64,000 nucleotides of DNA from Brachionus plicatilis (Eukaryota > Rotifera > Eurotatoria > Ploima > Brachionidae), in assembly GCA_010279815.1 (NCBI GenBank), contig QEOQ01000660.1, positions 62,651 through 126,650 of the forward strand. Direction: 5' to 3'. Below the pieces are notes generated by a model. The model did no database searches. It was not told where the DNA came from and was given only the letters and a program-made list of their open reading frames with translations. Below, one piece after another: positions 45,240 to 56,380 of the stretch; position 1 is the first letter of the stretch, and every line of letters starts with the position of its first letter. Position numbers and translations under genes: made by a program.

Positions 45240-47260
45240 TTCGGTGTCAGAATGGCTCTGTTGATCATCATTACTTTTTCGTTCGTCGTTCTTTAGATTT
45301 GATGACTCTTTACTCCTCTCAAATGCATTTTTAAAATGGTCGGAATCAAAGCTAAACTAGGCTAAGTCTTGTCTTAATCTTATGTGATATTTTGTTCGGA
45401 TTAATAATTATTCCAGTCCATAAAGGGAGAAGGTCTTGTTGGTTCTCCAAAATTTTGAAAAGTTCGGGACAATCCCATCATTAAGAATGCTTTTCTAACC
45501 TCTCAATTAAGCCATCAAAAAAATGTTAAAAAAGGTGAAGTCTTCTCAATACTTTTACCTGATGCAAGAGCTTCTGATTCTTTAAGAAGTATTTGAAATT
45601 TGTTATTTCTATCGTTCTCTTTAGGCGTTCTTTCACATGTAATGTCACTTTTAGATAAATTCCGTTCCTTAATTTTATTTTGCAAAAGGTTCAAAGAGTA
45701 AATAACTGTAATTTTGGAATATTTAAAACATTATGTATATTTATTAGATAATTTTCGACTTCTATTATCCAAACCAAGTTAAGTATTAATGTACACATGA
45801 ATAAAAACTAATTCCGAATATCTTTTTCAACAATTATTTTTTTTTGCATTTTAGACGACGTTTTAAAATAAATAAGTATTTCATAGATAATCATTGACAA
45901 ATGTTCTTTTTTAGAGACCGTCAGTTGTATTTCGAACTAAACAATCGAAAAATAATTTTAAATACTCAGAAATTGTATTATTATTGAAGGTCAAAGGGAT
46001 TGAATTTATTAAAGCCCAACTTATATCAACAATTATGATATTTGCAAACATATCTTTTGGAATTTTGTTCTTGATCAAACCCAGATAATTAGATATACTA
46101 GTTTGATATTATGCAGTAGTTACAAATTCAGACAATGGAAAAAAAGCTTTATTTTTAACATCATGAACTACAATCGAATAAAAAAATTATTTGTGCTGAA
46201 TTGCAATGTTTTAATGAATCGTACCAGTGGCGTCAAAAAAACAGACCGAATGATGTTTTTTGATGGATGACCACATATTAACCTTCATTAAATATTTTTG
46301 AAATTTATCCCATGATTAGAACAAAATAGACAAAACTCTTTATTTTTACCGAAAATCATGCCGATTAGCTTCTTAAACATAAAATTCGACAAGATGAATA
46401 AAGGCTTTGTAAATTATGTAAAGTTTTTAAAAGATATCTGGATCTGTGACAACATTAAAAACCCGAGAGGACTAATATCAGAGAGGCCAATTTCTTGAAC
46501 ATATACTTTTAAGTGTGTTTCAATCTGACTATTTTTTGATCTGTCAAATTTTTGGCAGCCAAAGCATCAACGAAAGATTCATTTTAAATTTTATAAAAGT
46601 GTTTTAAAGCTCTTTTCATCATTCCTAATGTAAATCTGTTTGTGATTTTCTGATCTTAAAAAAATTTAAAATAACCAAAACGTCTTGCAATTTTAGGAAA
46701 AACTGAAAATGCCAAGAAATGCTCGATTTTCATGATTGTGAATTGTGTTTTCTATGATTGTGTTAACGAATCCATTTCTCATTACTATTTCAGACTGACG
46801 TTGTCTTTTAATACCTGAGCATCTATTTACTTTGGTCGTCTTTTCATGATCGTTTTTTTTTTCAAACGTTAATATAATACACAATTTATTCCAAAAAGTA
46901 TTTGTTTTTTGATTTCGTTCAGTATCGTCTTTAAAAATTTATAAATATAACAATTCAGCTTTTCGGGACGATAAATTGAAGGGTTCCACTCCAGTATGGA
47001 AACTTCTTTTTCTGACTCAATCTTTACTTAAATCTTTTCGATCGAAATGATATCCAGAAGCTTTAACCTATTTCTTGATTTTTTTTGCTTTAAAAATCAC
47101 TAAAGCTCGAATTGAATTGCGAAGAATAATCGTAAATCAGAAAAAAGCTCTTCAAAATGACTGCTTCATCTTTTTAAATTTTAATTTAAATGCTTTGGAA
47201 ATCATCATCTATTTGCATTTCTTCTTCACTTTCCGTTTTTGAAGGTAGGACATCTTTTAT
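45240..47260 (-). pseudogene. Decayed DDE-type transposase of undetermined superfamily
   Basis: Minus-strand frames in order: an acidic stretch with NTKGYRKFIKDVLP near 47260; 46884-46693 with NRCSGIKRQRQSEIVMRNG and FVNTIIENTIHNHE; about 46260-46180 with SVCFFDATGTIH; about 46160-45900 with PLSEFVTTA, then NKIPKDMFANIIIVDISWA and LINSIPLTFNN; and near 45300 a Ser/Asp-rich tail (NLKNDERKSNDDQQSHSD). A D-A-T-G block followed by D-x-S-x-A-L is typical of a cut-and-paste transposase core. Many stops show it is dead. I cannot name the superfamily. Confidence 0.5.
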
Positions 47261-47669
47261 GAATTTTCGATAACCTTTTGTATTCCGCTTCAATCAAGAA
47301 TAAATATTTATGACATCTTTATACTTCCTCTTCTAAAAATAAGCTTTTGAATTTCGATTCTAAAGCTTATTCGAATTTCGATGTTAGTTTCAATGTTCTC
47401 AACTGGTTTTTGCGATTCCAATAATTTATGGTCTACGTGATATCTTTTCAAGAACAAAATGTCCAATCAATATACTTTCAATCAATATACGTTAACATTT
47501 TTTTATACCTAATTATCATAAATTCTGTTTTCAAAACTGTCACTCAAAAACTCCATATGCCTAATGGTCGTGCACAAATGGTAGTGCGTCATCGACCGAC
47601 TGGAGTTTTATTTTTAATTTCTATTGTATTTCGTATAATTGCACTCGTTGTCAACCAAAACTGTTAATC

Positions 47670-50155
47670 ATGCCACCAAACAAACCAAAAAAATCTCGAA
47701 AACCGACTTAATCGAAAAAATGTTTTATCAGATATTAAATGGAATTTTTTTAATCAAAAATTTTTTTGATAAGTGATTAGTAAAATCAAAAAAATTAAAA
47801 CTTTTCTATTATTATTTTTCTTAGTAAATTATTTTTAGTAAATAAGGATACTTTCAAAAACTTCATTGATCTATGTAGTAGCAGTAAAAGGTTGAACTGC
47901 GACTCGGGAAAATATCCGAGCAGAGCTATAATGAGCTCCATAATTTAAAAAGATATTTAAAAAAGTTGATTCAAAAATTTGCCTTTATAAAATTCTTATG
48001 ATTCTTACGGACTACATTTTTTCACCTTTTAGTACTTAAATTCATCAAACAACTTCAATAAAAAATTTTAATTGTGCTAAGGATCCATTAAAATCCTTTT
48101 TTGGCCATCTTGGAGTATTAGTTGACTTAAACTTGATGGTTTTGTGAAATTTTGTACAGAAGAATTTAATAAGATGATAAAAATCTTAAAAATTTTTCCT
48201 AAAACTACAAATTTTTTTTTAAAATGCAACACGGTGGAATAAAAAAAGTTGCATTAACTGCCAAAACCTTTTAATGATCTGTAAAATATCTTCAAAATTC
48301 ACTACGCTAAAACACTTAAAGATTTAATTTAATTTAAGTTATTTAAATGAAAGACATTTTTAAACAGATAAAAATTAGAATGGAACTCAAAAAAGATTAT
48401 TTTCATTTGTATAAAATTTTAAATGGACAATTAATTATGATACTGAATTCGATTTGTAAATCTTATTTAATTGTGGAATTTTGAATTTTTCAATTTGGGT
48501 ATGAGATTTAAAATTCATATAATTTTAAATTAAACAACAATAATTTTGAGCAAAATCGAAATAAGTTTTTCTAAATTAGTTTCTCTGAAAAAATAAAAAA
48601 ATATTTTAATTTGTAATTGTTTCAGTTTAAGTAAATTAGCATCTAAAGAAGCAATAAAAAAAAGCAATAAAAATCAATCCATTTTCATTTCATTAATAAA
48701 TTTTAAGGGTCCATGTCATGTTTTAGTGTAAAATAAAAAATAACAAAAGAAATATCATTGAAAAAAAAATTCAATTCTTTCAAGATTGGTAGAATTCATA
48801 ATTTAACGATTATTTAGTTCAGTCAATTTAAGCTCAAAAGAACAGCTCTAAAATTAATCATTTAAAAATCTTTGTATTTTCAAAAGTTATTTTATAGCTT
48901 GGTCTCTAAAATTAATCCCCTAATCTTAAATTCGATTAGTTTTATTGAATTCAGATAAAATTTTTTCTGACCATTTTTTGAATAAAAAATAACAAAATTA
49001 TTTTACTCTGGCGCGTTTAAAAAATGAAAAATTTTAGTTTGTTCATCCACTTAATCTAAATCAGCAATAGCCATTAAATTAAACTTTTTTCTTTAAAAAT
49101 TTTTGTCAATTTGAACATGATAATTTTTGACTTTATCTCGGTATCTGAAATAAAGCCTTTTAAAATGAGTGTGCTAATTCATTTACTACAAATACTGATT
49201 TTTCACTAATTTTACTAGATTAATTCAATAAGAATAATAACAGGTATGCAAAATTAGCAAAAAATATTTATTTTATTAATTTTAGTTAAAAAATAATAAA
49301 TCGCCAAAAAAAAATCCATTTTATGTTTCTAATTTTTCACTAGCTAAATTTTGGTAAGCTTTCTTTTTTTAACGTGGCCTTTAAATCATTTATTAATAAT
49401 AATAATAATAATCGGCCTCTTTTGTTTGTTTATATGACTACGTCATGTTTTGTCATTTTAAATGAATTAGCAAGGTCTTTAAAGATGATTTAAAAAATTT
49501 TAAAAGTAATTTCAAAAATCTTGAAAAAAATAAATGCTTATTCTGAGTTCTACGTTTTATTTCTTTATTTTAATTTAAAATACATTGACACCAGTTTTTC
49601 AAGTCTTGAATATTTTCAATAACTAACGCCAAAGAAGGTAATTTTAAAGTAAAGCCGAAAATTTTATGATAAAAAAAAATTTTTAGTCTATAACAGGAGT
49701 CAGAAAAAAATTCTAAATATTTTATTAAGCCTAAAGCAACTTCAATGACTAAATTTCTATTACATTGCATCACAGCATTTTTAAATTAGCAAAAACTAAA
49801 ATAATACTAAAATTTACAATACGGAAAATTTAATTAGAATTTATAAAAAAAAAAAAACTGGATTGAATTCACAGATTTTAGGTTTGTACCACTCTTCATC
49901 GATTGGTATTAAATCAAAATGACAATCTAATTAATTTTGACTATTTGCTTGAAATTCAAAATCAGTAAGTCCTATTCGTGTTCACCTTTTTGTTTATAAG
50001 GTATATTGTAATTATATACAGTAACTTTGGTTACTTTATACGCCTTGATTAATAATCATGTCTAAATCTAATATTTAAAAGAAACGCGAACTTTTATTTT
50101 ACTTAATTTAAATTTTTAAAGTTATATAATTAGAAAAAAGCTTTAATATAGTGAA
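47670..50155. other. Gene-free DNA of copy B
   Basis: Equivalent to 13861-16353. It includes the foldback-like block at about 48142-48262 and the AAT microsatellite near 49394. The frame at 49570-49773 is accidental. The tRNA-like scrap that starts copy B is at 47563-47600. Confidence 0.5.
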
Positions 50156-50633
50156 ATGCTGAAGGAACATTTTTTGATTTTTTTGTTGTGCCTTTTATTT
50201 GGTAAGTATCTTTTTTTTGTTACAAAATGGCACATTTTGATGAACTTTTGTAAAGCCTTCATGAGAAATGTTTACTCCCTTGAGTGCATTCAATGTACAG
50301 GACCATGCAAAGGATCTGAGACATCAACAGAATGTGCACTTGCTAGTTTAAATACTGTAATTTTTATTTTTTTTTTGAAAAATGAACTGATTAAATCAAA
50401 TATTTAAGTGTATGAAAATTCAAATATCCTTTCCAGGCTTTTCGCAAACATAACGAACATGTGCAACCAGTGATACATGCACTGAAGCTTCGTATGGATT
50501 ATTTGGTATGGGATTTTGGACAACTTGCTGCACAACTGATGGCTGCAACTCTGCTAATGTGATTAATGTCAAAAGCTTATCAATTTTTGGAGCCAGTCTC
50601 TTTTCTATGATGTTTTACAAGTTTTTTGCTTAA
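50156..50633 (+). pseudogene. Ly6/uPAR-type gene, copy B, with a nonsense codon
   Basis: This has the same three-exon layout as copy A (50156-50201, 50256-50345, 50437-50633). The first exon has one replacement (V to I in the signal peptide). In the last exon a C-to-T change turns the CAA codon at 16649-16651 of copy A into TAA at 50451-50453. Translation would stop before the TC-x6-C and CC-x3-D-x-CN cysteines and before the GPI signal, so neither the fold nor the anchor can form. Splice sites and the downstream AATAAA are intact, so this looks like a recent loss or a null allele. Confidence 0.75.
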
Positions 50634-51411
50634 AAACTGTACAACAAAAATAATAAAGAACATTTTAAAAACGAAATTAGTTATCACATGAAATTTGATA
50701 AATTACTAATAATTAAAATTGATTGTTAAATATCTATTTAGCCTTATTATAAAGTTATTAATAAAAGCTCTAAAGAATTTATGGTTTTAATTTTCAAATT
50801 AAAAGATTCAAGATTTTTTGTATTGAAAAATATTTTTTCGTCTTGATATGTTATTTTTAGAGACATATCAGGAGAATTCATCTAAGATATAAAAATCAAA
50901 CTTTCAATCAGAATTTTAGGTCATCGAAATCGGAACTCTTTTGACAGAAAGTGCACTTCAAACTTTGATTTAACTTTAAAGAGAAAATTAAATAATTTTT
51001 AATTTTAATTTATGAAGAAAAATCCAAAATAATTCAAAGTTTTTTAATAATTCTGCTCGATTTTTATTAAGCTTTTTACATTTTAACACTAGAAGCACCA
51101 AAACAAGTTATTTAACTCGTCGAAAACCTAATGGATAAAAATTTATATATGCATAAATCTATTCAAAACTTAATTTTAATTGAGGGATAATAAAAAATTA
51201 AGCAGATAAAAATAATAAATTGACATATTTTTGAATCCATTCCTTGTTGATCTCTTTATTTTCACGTAATCTTACGCTAATTTTAGTCGATAAGCATATA
51301 TAATTTACGCAATTTTACATTAAAGTAAATAAAAATGGATTTTTTTTTTGGTTAATAAAAAGAAAAAGAGCAATATTGTTCTAAATTTTGATTACATTTT
51401 ATTTATCGAAA

Positions 51412-51475
51412 ACGATTAACTTCATTGACTTCAAGAAAGACTTTGATAGCGTACACAGAGAAGCCTTGTGAGAAT
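51412..51475 (+). pseudogene. Reverse transcriptase scrap, copy B
   Basis: Only the motif A part (NFIDFKKDFDSVHREAL) remains. The upstream QAGFR block of copy A is missing because the flanks join at about 51412. Confidence 0.65.
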
Positions 51476-51851
51476 ATCTTATGGTCTGTCAAAAAAGATT
51501 TACAACTTGATAAATCTTTTCTACAAGATTTGATTATAGCATAATTATGGAATCAAATATGTGAAAATGATCAAATACGTAAAAATACTTGAATTTTTAG
51601 CAAAAAAAAGAAATATCAAAATTTATAGTATTTTTATCATAAATATTTAATGGACCATTATATCAAAAAAATTTATATATATTTAGAATCCTTGTAAATT
51701 TATCTACAAGATGAATCACAAGACAAATATTTCAAAAAATCATGTGCCGGGGACATATTTTAATAAAAGTCACAGACAATGTAATTGGCCTTACTCAGAA
51801 AATAAGTAACATTCAAGTTAGCTAATAATTAATTGGCTTAGTTTTTCGTTA

Positions 51852-52003
51852 GGAGATAAATATTTTTTTTAGTGTATAATTTTATTAATAAAAAGGAGAT
51901 AAAAAAATAAGTGGATAAATTATTTTTGTAGGAGATAAATATAAACTAAAATTGATAATTATTTTCAAAGGTAGATAATTAATTTGTGAAGTAGATATTT
52001 ATC
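51852..52003 (+). repeat. GGAGATAA-type subterminal repeats of the MULE
   Basis: Inside the left end the word AGGAGATAAA occurs at about 51851, 51893 and 51930, with variants GGTAGATAA near 51970 and AAGTAGATATTTATC near 51990. They are roughly 38-42 nt apart. Such iterations near termini often serve as transposase-binding sites; that role is inference. Confidence 0.5.
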
Positions 52004-52190
52004 ATATAAGTGTTTATTTTTTGATTTTTGACAATTTGACTTAAATGTATCAATTTCAATTAAATTAATTTCTTAATTGAGTAAATAATCAGCTTGTTAC
52101 ATAATTTATATAAAAATGAATTCCTTGAAACTGCTTGAAAATTAAACTTTGAAATAAATAAAATTTTAACTTTAAATCTGATTAAAAAAA

Positions 52191-53077
52191 ATGTCTGAAG
52201 CCTCTTCAACTTCTGTTCTTTTATCGGTCAATAATCAAGAAAATCAACTTGATAATACTGATAATGATGTTGAAGAGATAGAGCAAGTGCAATCGAAACG
52301 TGGTTCAAACACAGTCTACGACGAATACGCAACTTATTCCAACTTTGCCGAATTTGTTGAATCACTTGAAGGTGGTCAGATCGACGGAAATAGATGGGCA
52401 AAAAAGGCAAAAAGAGTCACAAAAGAAGGTGAAAAGCAATTTTACAAATGTTCGTCGTGTTCCAAAAAAATGTTTTCGCTTAAGCTTCGCACAAGTCAAG
52501 ACGTTAAAGTCTGTATTGAAGATTGTCTTCACTTGCATACCGACGGACCATCAAAAGAATTTTGGGAAAAAAGCAAAAACCGAGTCGTAGAAATGTACCA
52601 AAAAGAGGGCAAAAAACCGAAAGAAATCTCGCGATGGTTACGTCTTCATTTATCGGAAGGCTTTGTAGAGATTTCACAAACTCAAATTACAAATCTCATC
52701 CAAAGAGTAAAAAAACATGATGAACCGACGATGACAGTTGAGATGCTGAAAAACTGGTGTGATTCACACAATGCGATCCCGGACGATCTTGACGAAGTTT
52801 TTGCGGTCTCGGAGTTCAAGATTACACCTGACGAGCTTACTTTCAAAATTTTTTTAACCACCAAACGCTTAATTTCTTTTACAACTAAGTGTAAACACAT
52901 TGCAACAGACGCTACTTATAAGTTTCTAATCAAAATCAACTTGTTTTGGCTTCAAGTTCAGTAGCAGTTCACGATCAAGTCGAAAATAATATTCAAGTTT
53001 CTGAGAAACGTAAACGCGGAAGACCAAAAAAATCAAGCAATGAAAACGAGCAATTGTCAAAAAGAGTAAGAAAATAA
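52191..53077 (+). pseudogene. Truncated MULE transposase: N-terminal zinc-binding part fused near the AT-hook tail
   Basis: The first frame (52191-52964, ATG, 257 codons) has an acidic start and a FLYWCH-like zinc-binding region (GEKQFYKCSSCSKKMF, later CIEDCLHLH). A basic helical segment follows (KEISRWLRLHL, QITNLIQRVKKH), and the frame reaches KHIATDATYK, the entrance of the catalytic domain. There the coding sequence jumps by deletion into the C-terminal region, which is in another frame and reads KRKRGRPKK, an AT-hook, then stops at 53077. The first frame continues 12 codons past the junction. All catalytic residues after the first aspartate are missing. The product, if made, could still bind DNA. 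Confidence 0.75.
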
Positions 53078-53278
53078 GTGTTAATTACTTTGTTTGTATT
53101 TTTTTTTTGTATTTTATTTTTGTAATTTTTTTTATTAATTGTCTCTTCTTAAAAAATAAATATATTCTGCAAAAAATGTTTATACACTTTTATTTTTTTT
53201 TTATCTCCTTTTTATTAATAAAATTATACACTAAAAAAAATATTTATCTCCTAACAAAAAATATATTCATAATTAATT

Positions 53279-54698
53279 TTTTTAAAATAGAAGCTTAGTT
53301 AATTCTGTATAAAATTTCATAGCCCTTTGATTAGAGGAACATGTTATTTTTCAATTTTTAAAAAACGTCCATTACTTTTTGAACACCCGTTAGAAAGTCT
53401 GAGAGCTTCAATGTGTGCACAGTAGTTAGATAAGATTGCTTTCTCTCCCTAATCCTACTCCTGATTGTAATTGACTGTGTCATTAGGAAAATAACTGAAA
53501 CGTCGAGAGATAAATAGCGGGGAATTAGAATGAGGACCTAACAGGTGATTTGGTGTTAATGAGCATTTTAAATGTTCATATTTTTATATTTTCTAGTGTT
53601 TTTTGTGGAATATTTTTTGTAATTTTTATCTTGGCTTTTCTTAAAGAAGTTTTTTTTTTAATTTCCTGAAATATTGCCCTAAAAGTATTAGGAAATATGA
53701 AAATGTAAAAATGTAAAATTATTTAAATTTTGCCATGAATTTAGCTAAGGAGTAAATGGATGATTTTGCCAAAAAAATTAAACTTTGTAATTGTCTTTTA
53801 TTAATTTCGCAAAAAACGGCTCATTTTTTATCATTTATCATTTATAGATTAATTTAAATTTAAAAAAATCTAAAACGAAAAAGAGTCATTTTGACTCATT
53901 AATGTTTTTATAATAAGATACACAATTATGAAATTAAGTGTTTAGCGAAAAAAATTAGCTGACGTGTAATTGAGTACAAAAAAAAACCTTTACTCTGAAA
54001 AAAAGAGCTACATCAAAGATTAAACTGGATATTGTACCGCATTGAATGCTAAGGTTAAACTGGACATTGTACCACATATTAGATCAGTTAAACAAATTAA
54101 CAAGTCAGCAGCTATTCACTTACAAGAAGACTGATAATGCTGAGAAGACATGATGGAATTAGTAGACCAACCATAAGGATTTCAAACAGCCATTTTTTTT
54201 TCATTTAATAAAAGCCTTTTATAATAAAGAAAAAATTAATAAATTAGTGGTGAGCTTAGTGATTTCTCTTACACAGTCAAACATTTAATAGAGATTTTAT
54301 GTGGTTCCTTTAAAGATTCTTTAAAAAATCTTTAATAAATAACTTATTTAATAAAATTTTGGGATATTTCAGTGAAGAGGTAATTTTAAAAAAAGTCTCA
54401 TTCTATATTTTTTTATCTGGTTTAAGTTTTAACCATTTCTAATAAAATCAAAAAGCATTTTAATTTTTACTTAATTGATAAATTGTTTTAATTAACGCAA
54501 GCTAATTTGCTTACGGGATTGATAGCGGTAACTTTATTTTATTGAATGGTAGGTCCCACAGTTCACTTAATTACTTTCCCATCTTTTCTTCTACAAAATT
54601 ATCATGTTTTTAATATTTTGTTCTTATTTAAAAGCATACAAATATTTAGGTAAAAATCAAAAAAAAACTTATATTCATAATAAACAAATTGATATTAA
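53279..54698. other. Gene-free DNA of copy B
   Basis: Equivalent to 18498-19887 of copy A, with the small foldback at about 53570-53720. Nothing else is seen. Confidence 0.45.
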
Positions 54699-54795
54699 AA
54701 AATTTGGACCGCGAAGTTGGCATAGACGGACGGCCAAATGTACGGCCTAACTTAAAACGGACAGCCACTTTGGCGGTCAGACAATATCAGCGGTA
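54699..54795. mobile_element. Left arm of the GC-rich foldback (copy B)
   Basis: Only the left arm remains (GGACCGCGAAGTTGG to TATCAGCGG). The right arm and everything up to the equivalent of 20720 have been lost. The break joins two AAAATTTT/TTTTCAAATAT-type runs that occur at both deletion edges in copy A, which suggests a microhomology deletion. Confidence 0.6.
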
Positions 54796-54932
54796 AAAAA
54801 TTTCTGTGAAAAAATTTTTGATGTTCTTTTAAGTTTTTAATTTAAAAAAAAATTTTTATTTTCAAATATATTATTTTAGACATTCAATATATAATTGAAA
54901 TGAAAGAATTTTCAATTTTTGAAAACTGTTAA

Positions 54933-55721
54933 CACTCAAAAGCCCGATATTTTTTATACCTCTAAGGACCAGCGGTGTCAAATTGACACTTTTTATAAAA
55001 ACATGCAAAATATTCGACAAATTTTAGGTTTTTAAAAGTTAAAACGACTAAATATGATTAAAAAAAATAAATATTTTATTCTGAATAAATTTTAAGTCTA
55101 TTAAAAATGTACATTCTATTCGAATTTGTACATTGTACGATCAAATTTAGCATAGATATATCAAAAATCATTATAAACGGTGATAACTTGGTATTATCTA
55201 TGTTAGTTGTTGCATAGCTGGTTGGTCCGGATTTCTCATAGAAATTAATTTTCTTTCTTTGTAAATTAAAATAATCTTAGATAAATCTTCTCCATTCTTT
55301 AATTTTGTCCAAACAACTCCAATTTTCCTTGTCTTGCTAAGATTTTGGTCCTCGTTTACCTTATTGACTGTACTTTCAATCGAATCAATGACATGTTGGT
55401 TTATATCATCCACTTCTTCTTCAAAAAGAAATTTCTCTTTCTTTCTTTAGAATCCTAATCAACATCAGCATCAACTTGATCAAATTCATCCAAAAAGTTA
55501 TGATTGTCCAAAAAATCCGCATTATCATCATCTGAAGTTAAAGGTTGAGTCATACGTGTTTCTCAAGGCTTCAAGGGTCTTTAGGGCAGCTACTCTTTTA
55601 TACATTTCAAATTTTTTTATTTATTTTATTTAAACAATTTATAATCAATTTTGGCTAAATGTCAATAAATTTATGCAATAAATTCAAAAAGTGTCAAATT
55701 GACACCACGGTCCTTTGAGTG
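54933..55721 (-). mobile_element. Deleted piggyBac-type element (copy B)
   Basis: The same element as at 20806 in copy A, bounded by TTAA at 54929-54932 and 55722-55725. The minus-strand frame 55413-55198 reads MDDINQHVIDSIESTVNKVN and continues with KIGVVWTKLKNGEDLS, part of a transposase N-terminal region. It is frameshifted against the other coding pieces and dead. It differs from copy A by small indels and substitutions. Confidence 0.7.
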
Positions 55722-55725
55722 TTAA

Positions 55726-56380
55726 TATTCAATAATTTTCATTCGAGAGGTTACTTATTCGAATATCGGTTCGAATATGCATATTCGATTTCATCACTAA
55801 TTGCTTTAAATAATAATTTTTTCTATTGTTTATATATCAAAAAATTCTTGTATTTAAAAATTTTTTATCTATCATCATTGCTAGAATTTTTATTTCCAAT
55901 TCTTTTTTTAATCAAATATTCGTGATCTCTTTTTAAATGATCAAACTGTTAAGTATATTAAACTTCAAAGGTCAAATTAAAAATTGCCTTTTAAAAAATA
56001 AAAAGATTTCTTTTTTTAAAACATAATAAATCTCCGATGAAACACAAAAAAGTGTATGATCACTAATTGGCAAAATTTTTCCTATGTTTAAAGCTATTTC
56101 AGATGTTAATTTAAATTTTAAAATAAAGGAGTTAGATTTTGGATATTTGTTTTAAAACAAGTTTATAAAAATATCTAGGTATTCAATTTCATATGAGCTC
56201 ATTGTCACTAAATTTTAAATTTAGCAATGAGGCTTTTTGATTAAATGTAATATTTGTTTTATGATCAAGTTAAGTAGGCTTATCTTAATAATTTCGAAAT
56301 TATGCAAAAATATAAAAATGAAGGATAAAAAATAAGAATAAATAGATTATTTTATGAAATAAAAATTAAAAAAAAATTAA
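55726..56380. other. Upstream region of ABCA copy B
   Basis: Equivalent to 21623-22274 and nearly identical, so any proximal promoter in it is shared by both ABCA copies. No gene is visible. Confidence 0.4.

Larger units (their letters stand above)
51835..53268 (+). mobile_element. Internally deleted MULE inserted only in copy B
   Basis: The 1,434-bp element has inverted terminal repeats of about 70 nt. Both read inward through GTTAGGAGATAAATATT, AGTGTATAATTTTATTAATA and AAAAGGAGATAAA. It is flanked by ATAATTAATT at 51825-51834 and 53269-53278, a 9-10-bp target duplication typical of Mutator-like elements. The same word occurs once in copy A, at 18488-18497, as the empty site. It encodes the start and end of a transposase but lacks the catalytic centre. 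Confidence 0.9.
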
